From NIOZ-UU13 sp964417935 (GTDB lineage Bacteria; Planctomycetota; Phycisphaerae; Sedimentisphaerales; Anaerobacaceae): DNA of 38,942 nt. The notes under the pieces were generated by a model. The model made no database searches, was not told the origin of the DNA, and saw only the letters and a list, made by a program, of their open reading frames with translations. Below, piece after piece: positions 33,014-38,942 of the stretch; the first letter of the stretch is position 1, and every line of letters starts with the position of its first letter. A program made the position numbers and the translations under genes. The stretch spans positions 1 through 38,942 of the forward strand of contig CAYQKF010000042.1 in the NCBI GenBank assembly GCA_964417935.1, written 5' to 3'.

Positions 33014-34977
33014 TGCGAATACAGACCGTCTTCTTAATCACGTTGACGTCAGTAATGATTGGGTCCACGTTTGCACCTGCTCAGGCAATCGGCGCCGAAG
33101 CCGGTACTTATTTTGTTGCTGTGAACGGTAATGATTCCTGGTCGGGGCGATTACCCAAACCTGATGTGAATCGGATGGATGGCCCGTTCGCTACACTTGA
33201 AGCTGCATGCGAAGCGGCACGGAAGCGGGATACGAAACAACCGAAAAAAATAGTTGTTCAGAGTGGGCAATACTTCTTCGATAGGCCATTGGTACTTACT
33301 GACAGAGATGCGGGGCTGAGCATAGAATCGGCGCCCGGGGCTAAGGTTTGTCTCTATGGCGGTCGAAAAGTCGTCGGCTGGAAAAAGTGGCACGGGCATC
33401 CTGCACGTGAACTTTATTCGGTCGAGCTGCCTGGTGTAAAGAGCAAAAAATGGGACTTCCGGGCATTTGTAGTCAACGGGCGCTTTTGTCGGCGGGCCCG
33501 GCTGCCTGAGAAAGGGTTTTTTAAACACCTCAGCAGCTTCAATGTGCCCTGGATGAGCAGCACCGGCGGCGGATGGAAACGCAAGCCTACGAACGAGGAA
33601 TTGACCACGTTGAAATATCGTCCCGAGGACATCGGCCCGTGGCTGGACATCAACAACGCAGAAGTTACGGTTTATCATATGTGGGACGAGTCACTGATAG
33701 GTCTGGCCGCTATGGACACGAGATCAAATACGCTTACTTTTGCCAGTCCATCGGGTCATCCCCCGGGGGCGTTCGGCGTGAAAAAGTACGTTGTCTGGAA
33801 CGTGCGTGAAGGAATGACGAGGCAGGGACAGTGGTATCTGGATCGCACGGCCAGCAGGTTAGTTTATTGGCCTTTGTCCGGAGAGGATATGACCAGGGCG
33901 GTGGTTTTTGCCTCGACTATCGAATCTATCATACAGATTCAGGGCACCCGGGACAAGCCGGCAAGGGACATAACCGTTCGCGGTTTGACGCTATCGGTAA
34001 CAACGACGCCGCTTGAGGCCGGCGGCTTCGGTGCGGGAAAATTTGAGGGGGCTATCTCCGTAAAGTCGGCCCAGAATTGCCGGATGCTTGACCTTGAAAT
34101 CGTCAACGTTGGTGGGCAGGGAATCAAAGCTTCCGGCAGTGGTCTGCGCATTGAGCGATGTAATGTGCATTACACCGGCGCCTGCGGCATCAGGTGCAGC
34201 GGGACCTCAAACATTGTTGTCGATAATCACATCCACGATGTCGGCCTTACTTATCCCAGCGCAATTGCCCTGCAGGGCGGCGGCAGGGACTGTGAAATCA
34301 GCCATAACGAAGTTCACGAGACGCCTTACACGGCCGTTAATTGGGGCGGGCAAAATAACCGCATCGAGCACAATCTGATTTATCACGCGATGCAGGAGCT
34401 CCACGACGGTGCCGGTATCTACTGCTTTGCAGGCGAGGGTCTTGTGCTGCGGGGCAATTTCATCCGGGACATCATCGATACCGGCGGCTATGGCGCTTCT
34501 GCTTACTACCTCGACGAGAGGTCTGAGAACTGCCTGGTTGAGGGCAATCTGTCCGTTGGAATCGTTCGGCCGTCCCACAATCACATGGCCAAAAACAATA
34601 CTATCCGTAACAACGTCTTTATCAGCGACGCGGACATCAGACTTACATTCCCGAAGTCTTCAAACTACACCGTGGAGAAAAACGTCATCTATGCAAAAGG
34701 TAATATCGTGCTGGAAAATCCCGATGCGGTTGCGGCACTGCGGAATAACGTGCTGTTCAGCGCCGAAGGGGTAGTTCAGTGTCGCAAGTTAAAGGATTAC
34801 AGCCATTCCGGCACTTATCAGCTCAAGGCCGAGGAGGGAAACCTGCTTGTTGACCCGCTCATTGTCGAGTTCAAGAAGGGCACGGTTAGGTTTGCACCGG
34901 ACTCGCCGGCGGGCAAGCTCGGCATAAAACCAATCGATGTCAGCGGTGCTGGTCGGCGTCCCTGGATTGATGATTGA
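33013..34977 (+). CDS. Exported right-handed beta-helix protein (GH141-like)
   Basis: 654 residues. The ATG at 33013 overlaps the GH127 stop (TGATG), and AGGAGG lies about 7 nt upstream, so translation is coupled. A signal peptide (to about AIGAEA) is followed by YFVAVNGNDSWSGRLP, the typical opening of secreted beta-helix glycan-active enzymes, then GPFATLEAACEAAR and VVQSGQYFFDRPLVLTDRDAG. A beta-sandwich-like insertion (about 120-300) precedes a parallel beta-helix (about 310-600) with repeats such as NCRMLDLEIVNVGGQGIKASG, HNEVHETPYTAVNWGG, and LHDGAGIYCFAGEGLVLRGN. The architecture fits GH141-like enzymes (known activities: alpha-L-fucosidase, xylanase), but catalytic residues cannot be assigned. 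Together with GH127 it suggests a pectic or other complex heteroglycan target. Confidence 0.78.
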   Translation: MRIQTVFLITLTSVMIGSTFAPAQAIGAEAGTYFVAVNGNDSWSGRLPKPDVNRMDGPFATLEAACEAARKRDTKQPKKIVVQSGQYFFDRPLVLTDRDAGLSIESAPGAKVCLYGGRKVVGWKKWHGHPARELYSVELPGVKSKKWDFRAFVVNGRFCRRARLPEKGFFKHLSSFNVPWMSSTGGGWKRKPTNEELTTLKYRPEDIGPWLDINNAEVTVYHMWDESLIGLAAMDTRSNTLTFASPSGHPPGAFGVKKYVVWNVREGMTRQGQWYLDRTASRLVYWPLSGEDMTRAVVFASTIESIIQIQGTRDKPARDITVRGLTLSVTTTPLEAGGFGAGKFEGAISVKSAQNCRMLDLEIVNVGGQGIKASGSGLRIERCNVHYTGACGIRCSGTSNIVVDNHIHDVGLTYPSAIALQGGGRDCEISHNEVHETPYTAVNWGGQNNRIEHNLIYHAMQELHDGAGIYCFAGEGLVLRGNFIRDIIDTGGYGASAYYLDERSENCLVEGNLSVGIVRPSHNHMAKNNTIRNNVFISDADIRLTFPKSSNYTVEKNVIYAKGNIVLENPDAVAALRNNVLFSAEGVVQCRKLKDYSHSGTYQLKAEEGNLLVDPLIVEFKKGTVRFAPDSPAGKLGIKPIDVSGAGRRPWIDD

Positions 34978-35137
34978 CGATTTCTGGTTTCCGATTGAGA
35001 AACGGGTTGCGGTGAGCAAATTTTTAGTCTTGACCTTTTTATTGGCCTTTGTTAAAAAAGAGTCCCTGCCGCTTTGCGAAGCAAGGCGAAGCAGCAGGAG
35101 TCAAATCAAAATAAACTAAATAGAAGGGAACTGGATT

Positions 35138-35716
35138 ATGGCAAAAGAAGAGGAAACCCCAGAGCCGGCAGAAAAGCCCGAGAGCGAAACCCCAGAGCCG
35201 GCAGAAAAGCCCGAGAGCGAGACCCCGGAGCCGACGGAAAAGCCCGAAGACGAAACTCCTGCCGAGCAGGAGACAAGCGCTGAACAGCCCAAAAGTGTTC
35301 AAGAGGAGTCCGTCAGTGCTGAACAGCCTGAGACTGTTCAAGAAAGTCCAGGAAGCAAGGAGGTCAACAAGGATGCCCGTATGTGGGCGATGATATGCCA
35401 TCTGTCGGCGCTTGCCGGACTGGTAGTGCCGGTTATTGGCTGCATTATAGGGCCGTTGATTGTCTGGCAGATAAAGAAGGAAGAATTTCCTTTCGTGGAC
35501 GAGCAGGGCAAAGAGGCAGTGAACTTCCAGATATCAATGTTACTGTATCTGCTTATATCTGCCGTTATATGGATACCGCTGTCTTTTGTCTGCATTGGCG
35601 TACTCATACCGGTTGCAATAATCATAGTTGACTTGGTCTTTTTGCTGATTGCGGCGGTGAAGGCCAATGATGGTTATCACTATCGTTATCCCTTGACTAT
35701 CCGGTTCATTAAATGA
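35138..35716 (+). CDS. DUF4870-type membrane protein with acidic repeat N-terminus
   Basis: 192 residues. The first 75 are hydrophilic and dominated by Glu and Pro, with three near-perfect 11-residue repeats, ETPEP(A/T)EKPE(S/D). The C-terminal part (about 78-192) is a DUF4870/Tic20-like membrane domain: DARMWAMICHLSALAGLVVPVIGCIIGPLIVWQIKKEEFPFVDEQGKEAVNFQISMLLY, then two more helices. The motif of a conserved E-F-P-F-V-D-E-Q-G-K-E-A-x-N-F is typical of the family. Function unknown. An AAGGGA lies about 13 nt before the ATG, rather far. The same strand carries the glycosidase cluster, but a 160-bp gap separates them, so this gene is probably independent. Confidence 0.82.
   Translation: MAKEEETPEPAEKPESETPEPAEKPESETPEPTEKPEDETPAEQETSAEQPKSVQEESVSAEQPETVQESPGSKEVNKDARMWAMICHLSALAGLVVPVIGCIIGPLIVWQIKKEEFPFVDEQGKEAVNFQISMLLYLLISAVIWIPLSFVCIGVLIPVAIIIVDLVFLLIAAVKANDGYHYRYPLTIRFIK
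35153..35251 (+). repeat. Three tandem 33-bp coding repeats
   Basis: Units 35153-35185, 35186-35218 and 35219-35251 encode ETPEPAEKPES, ETPEPAEKPES and ETPEPTEKPED. The first two are almost identical in nucleotides; the third is more diverged. Copy number could vary between strains. Confidence 0.8.
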
Positions 35717-35812
35717 AGAACCCCGGGTAAAACTTAGGGCTAAATATGAGATTGCTTTGCGCCTGTGTCGGACTTTCGGTGCTTTACTCGCGGTGAGGCG
35801 AGAACGGTCGAT

Positions 35813-36145
35813 ATGCGATTTGTTATCAAGCTGTTGATTAGTGTGTGCGTTATTGCTTTCTGTGCGGGGATAGGGCGCAAGCTGCCGACGTTGGCCGGGT
35901 TAATTGCCGTTATGCCTTTGACCGGCCTTATCGTGCTGGTCTGGCTGTACCGGGAGAATCCCGGCAATTTTAACCTGATGACCGAGTACACCAGAGGTGC
36001 TTTGTGGGGCATTGTGCCGAGTGTTTTGTTTTTCCTTGTGGCCTTTTTATGTTTTCACAAAAAGCTCTCTTTGTGGATTGTACTGTGCGCAAGCTTTGCG
36101 GTCTGGCTTGTCGCGGCATTTATTCATCAGTTGCTGCTCAAGTAA
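35813..36145 (+). CDS. DUF3147-type small membrane protein
   Basis: 110 residues from the ATG at 35813; an in-frame GTG at 35765 would add 16 polar residues that are unlike a membrane start, and neither has a good ribosome binding site. Four membrane helices (about 2-19, 26-46, 62-79, 84-105) with GRKLPTLAGLIAVMPLTGLIVLVWLY, the typical DUF3147 stretch. Function unknown. It is convergent with the PEP-synthase-like gene; stops are only 15 bp apart. Confidence 0.78.
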   Translation: MRFVIKLLISVCVIAFCAGIGRKLPTLAGLIAVMPLTGLIVLVWLYRENPGNFNLMTEYTRGALWGIVPSVLFFLVAFLCFHKKLSLWIVLCASFAVWLVAAFIHQLLLK

Positions 36146-36160
36146 ATCAATTATCACGAG

Positions 36161-37345
36161 TTATTGAAGTATCCTGACCACGCCGTTGTTTCCGTCCACC
36201 TGTATCGTTTGTCCGGTTTTGATAATCCTGGTGCCGCCGCCCACGTTGACCACGGCGGGGATGCCGTACTCTCTGGCCACAATACTGCCGTGAGAGATTA
36301 CTCCGCCCTGGTCCATAACTACTGCAGCGGCCGGCACAAAATAGGGAGTCCAGCCTGGATCGGTGAACGGTGCCACCAAAATCTCACCGGCCAAAAGTTG
36401 TTCTTCCGTATCGGCTCTGAAAATCACACGTGCTTTTCCGGTGGCCACGCCCGGACTAACCGCCAGACCGTTTAACAGCTCAGCATGCTCATCTACAGCG
36501 TCAGGGATGAAATTGTCGGGGTCGAATTTCCCAAATACAACATCGGGTGGCGTGATTGATTTGTTTTTGTTGTACTCGGCCTGCCGGGCGGCAATGACCT
36601 GATGGATATCAAAGTCCACCTTATCCTCTACAACGGGCGGAATCTCTTCGAGCCGAAGGAAGAAGATGTCTTCCTGATTTTTAAGTATGCCTTTTTCACT
36701 GAGTCTTTTACCAAGCTCAATCAGCATTCTTCGCATCGTTGTCAGCAGCCTTATGACCTCGCTTTTGACGTTCTCGCGAAAGATAGAACCTTTCTGAGAA
36801 CGAACGAGAAGATGATTGAATATCATTCGCTTTATTGGGTTCTTGAGTTTTCGGCGGCACTGTTGTTCCAGTTGCTGACGTTGCTGTGCACGGTTGTCGT
36901 GGTTTTGGATAGGATCTATTTTGTCCATCTGAGTGATATAGCTGCGTACGAGTTTAAGGATGTAATCCGGTGTTTCGAACCAGCGTCGGTTGTATAGCTC
37001 TATTTCGCCGCGGCAATGGTGACCATGTCGGCCCATGAACTCACCCCAGCTCTTGAGAAACTCTTTGCCTGAATCTATCTGAGAGAGTTTACTTTCAACA
37101 GTACCCCAGTTGTTATTTGAAATTATGAGGTCCTTGACCTCCGCCCTTGCATTAGCCGCAGCGGCCAATCGCCAGATGTTCAGACCCGCAACCGCATCGT
37201 CCATGTCACCAAGACCTGCCAGCAGTTTTTCTGCACGGGGGCTGATATCAGAAAGCCATTTTGCACATACCGCGTGGAGGAGAGGAAATGCTGCGAAAAT
37301 ACCCAACAAATACAGCACATGGCCCAGTAGCTTGCTGAATTGCAC
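36161..37345 (-). CDS. C-terminal part of PEP-synthase-like protein (swivelling phosphohistidine domain)
   Basis: 394 residues as an open frame with a possible GTG at 37345, but no ribosome binding site; it is in the same frame as the N-terminal part at 37412-38824, separated by a single TAG and 22 sense codons. The last 90 residues are a PEP-utilising mobile domain (PF00391 type): SPGVATGKARVI, ILVAPFTDPGWTPYF, and GGVISHGSIVAREYGIPAVV with the phosphorylated histidine. The middle (about 20-270) is the helical connecting region of long PEP-synthase-like proteins (WGEFMGRHGHHCRGEIELYNRRW, with RHGHRGPGE-like pattern). On its own it lacks the ATP-binding half and could not work as an enzyme unless the two halves combine or the TAG is read through. 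Confidence 0.75.
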   Translation of the reverse strand: MQFSKLLGHVLYLLGIFAAFPLLHAVCAKWLSDISPRAEKLLAGLGDMDDAVAGLNIWRLAAAANARAEVKDLIISNNNWGTVESKLSQIDSGKEFLKSWGEFMGRHGHHCRGEIELYNRRWFETPDYILKLVRSYITQMDKIDPIQNHDNRAQQRQQLEQQCRRKLKNPIKRMIFNHLLVRSQKGSIFRENVKSEVIRLLTTMRRMLIELGKRLSEKGILKNQEDIFFLRLEEIPPVVEDKVDFDIHQVIAARQAEYNKNKSITPPDVVFGKFDPDNFIPDAVDEHAELLNGLAVSPGVATGKARVIFRADTEEQLLAGEILVAPFTDPGWTPYFVPAAAVVMDQGGVISHGSIVAREYGIPAVVNVGGGTRIIKTGQTIQVDGNNGVVRILQ

Positions 37346-37411
37346 GACAAGGTCTTTACAACAATACTCGGTGATCTGTTCGGCCGATAAGCTTGCTATA
37401 TTTAAATGTGA

Positions 37412-38824
37412 CTATTCTTCGTTCTTGGCTCCTACTTTCGCAAGAATGCGCCGGCCTTTTTCAGGGGTGTTCCGAAGTGCGCCTATAATGATAAGGGGAA
37501 TTTTTAAAAAGAACCGGATTCGGTTGAATTTCAAGTTTGGCAGGTCTGCATCTGAGGCGGTTCGGAGTTTCTCGATTACTTCCTGTAGGCCTTTATGACT
37601 ACCCGTAAATCTCGTGAAATCGAAACCTTTAGTGCCGGGCAGATCCCTGAACACGGCACCCCAGATGTTTGTATTAAAGTGAAGTCGCCCGGCGACAAGA
37701 CCATAAACAGGATGCTCGCCGCGGTCCATACAAAGCATCCGGAAGATTGGGTTGATGAAGTCATCCAACATTGCCCCAATTACAGAGGATGTAACCAGCG
37801 TGACGACGTCAGGAAGGACTTCTTTGGCAGGGTTGCTGCACCATATCTGGCGGTCTTCCCAGGACTTTTCCGGCGGCAGAGTGGTAATCGGCCTGGATTG
37901 GAGGAAGAAGATTTTCTTTTTACATATTGTCCATTCAATGTCCTGGGGACAGCCGAATTCAGCTTCTATTTTTCTTGCAAGTTTTGCCAGCCTCTTTACT
38001 TGCGTTTTATCCAGACAGCAAGCGGATGACTTTTCGTTTGGAATAGTTTGCTCTTTGACTAAACCGTTCTTGTCAAGTACACACTCAATTTTTTTCTCTG
38101 ATATTGTGTAGTAATGTATTTTGAGATTGTTTTTACCAACAATGAATCTGTCGGGTGTTACTTTTCCTGAAACAAGGGCTTCTCCCAGGCCGAAGCAGGC
38201 CTCGATTACCATATTGCCACGTTCGCCGGTGACCGGATCTACCGTGAATATAACGCCGGAGGCATCTGTGGCGATGAGCGACTGGACAATTACCGCCATA
38301 TTGATTTTAAGATGGTCAAAGCCATTTTTTTCTTGATACTCATAGGCGCGCAGCGTCCACAGCGAGGCCCAGCATTTCTTGATAGCTTCAATACAGTCCT
38401 CAAGGTTAGCTATGCCTAAGTAGGTGTCATATTGACCGGCGAATGAATGGCCCGGCAAGTCTTCGGCAGTGCCTGATGAGCGGACAGCGACAAAGTCTGC
38501 GCCGAGCGTGCGATAATGATTTTCTATCTTGTGCCGAACCTCCTCTGATAAAGGCGCTTCGGTGACGGCCTGTCTAAGAGATGAAAGGAGAGCTCCTTTA
38601 GCTCCTGGCTTGATTTTTGCAAGTTTATCCACAGCCGATTTTATATAGGTGGTGAGGTTGTTCCGCTCTAAATGCTCCCGGAAAACTGTCCCGGTGATGC
38701 AGAAGGCATCAGGGACCGCAAGACCGATTCGGCTCAGGCGAACGAGACTGGCGGCTTTGGGGCCAATTGCCATTTCATCGATAAGCTGCACATCATCAAG
38801 CGGAACAACTTTGACCTGAGTCAC
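37412..38824 (-). CDS. N-terminal part of PEP-synthase-like protein (ATP-grasp domain), ends at in-frame TAG
   Basis: 470 residues. GTG start at 38824 with AAGGAG 7-8 nt upstream. Residues about 5-330 are the pyruvate-phosphate-dikinase N-terminal ATP-grasp domain (PF01326 type): GPKAASLVRLSRIGLAVPDAFCIT, VRSSGTAEDLPGHSFAGQYDTYLG, MAVIVQSLIATDASGVIFTVDPVTGE, EACFGLGEALVSGKVTPDRF and FGCPQDIEWT. A linker follows up to NEE, then TAG at 37414-37412. The frame stays open past the TAG and continues with family-like sequence into 37345-36161, giving about 887 codons in total, normal for PEP-synthase or rifampicin-phosphotransferase-like proteins. So this is most likely one gene with a nonsense mutation or a sequencing error. 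The acceptor substrate is unclear. Confidence 0.8.
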   Translation of the reverse strand: MTQVKVVPLDDVQLIDEMAIGPKAASLVRLSRIGLAVPDAFCITGTVFREHLERNNLTTYIKSAVDKLAKIKPGAKGALLSSLRQAVTEAPLSEEVRHKIENHYRTLGADFVAVRSSGTAEDLPGHSFAGQYDTYLGIANLEDCIEAIKKCWASLWTLRAYEYQEKNGFDHLKINMAVIVQSLIATDASGVIFTVDPVTGERGNMVIEACFGLGEALVSGKVTPDRFIVGKNNLKIHYYTISEKKIECVLDKNGLVKEQTIPNEKSSACCLDKTQVKRLAKLARKIEAEFGCPQDIEWTICKKKIFFLQSRPITTLPPEKSWEDRQIWCSNPAKEVLPDVVTLVTSSVIGAMLDDFINPIFRMLCMDRGEHPVYGLVAGRLHFNTNIWGAVFRDLPGTKGFDFTRFTGSHKGLQEVIEKLRTASDADLPNLKFNRIRFFLKIPLIIIGALRNTPEKGRRILAKVGAKNEE

Positions 38825-38942
38825 AATAAAAACTCCTTGTAACCGACATTCCCATTTGACACTTTCTGAAATACTTGTCTATCTTTTTATTTGTACTGTC
38901 TAATTTCATTTTCGTTCTTTAACCCTTAGCGGAGCCAATAAG

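Noticed and set aside
35153..35251. CRISPR-like array
   Set aside because: The 33-bp units are contiguous with no spacers and encode in-frame peptide repeats.
37412..37414. Genome-wide recoding of UAG as an amino acid
   Set aside because: TAG ends other complete genes here, for example the PEP-CTERM gene (399), the membrane sulfatase gene (16351) and the fur-type gene (25676).

Overview
The window looks like a chromosomal piece of a Planctomycetota genome, most likely Phycisphaerae (Sedimentisphaerales-like). This rests on a PEP-CTERM exported protein, a ThiD2-ThiE fusion, a DUF2723 membrane glycosyltransferase, a very large fused acyl-CoA dehydratase activase, secreted glycosidases, and intergenic gaps full of small dispersed hairpin repeats. 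The taxonomic call is inference from gene content. I saw no rRNA, tRNA or CRISPR array.

Layout. 1-4200: exported proteins on the minus strand: a PEP-CTERM protein with a proprotein-convertase P domain, two secreted proteins of unknown function, and a truncated second copy of the PEP-CTERM gene. 4205-5500: a ParA-type ATPase fused to a C-terminal glycogen-binding (CBM48/AMPK-beta-like) domain. 6130-10750: a Tat-exported sugar isomerase/epimerase-like protein, a small heat-shock protein, the HflC/HflK pair and an acyl-CoA thioesterase, separated by two candidate MITE-like elements (7082-7384 and 10013-10185). 10873-15685: DUF2723 glycosyltransferase, mannose-6-phosphate isomerase, an internally shortened GH99-like protein, and ThiD2-ThiE. 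16351-18351: an LtaS-like membrane sulfatase-fold enzyme.

18897-24132 is a two-gene operon: a MarR regulator and a 1569-residue protein with two activase modules plus dehydratase-like domains. A perfect 12-bp palindrome beside a TTGACA box is the likely operator. 24454-25676 pairs a His-rich membrane protein with a Fur-family regulator; a perfect 17-bp palindrome overlaps a well-spaced promoter in front of the membrane gene, which suggests a small metal-responsive circuit.

25771-26084 holds a decayed IS110-family transposase start with a frameshift in an A8 run. Just upstream lies a cluster of four stem-loops, where IS110 elements encode their bridge RNA. 26145-34977 is a carbohydrate cluster: an unknown secreted TIM-barrel-like protein, a GH99-like enzyme, a corrinoid/pterin methyltransferase, a GH127 lipoprotein and a beta-helix (GH141-like) protein, the last three tightly coupled. 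After two small membrane proteins, the window ends with a PEP-synthase-like gene on the minus strand, split into two reading frames by one in-frame UAG.

Most promising items: the IS110/bridge-RNA-like relic, the palindrome-controlled Fur and MarR circuits, the ParA-CBM fusion, the methyltransferase inside a glycosidase operon (with a palindromic repeat inserted in its coding frame), and the UAG-interrupted PEP-synthase-like gene.
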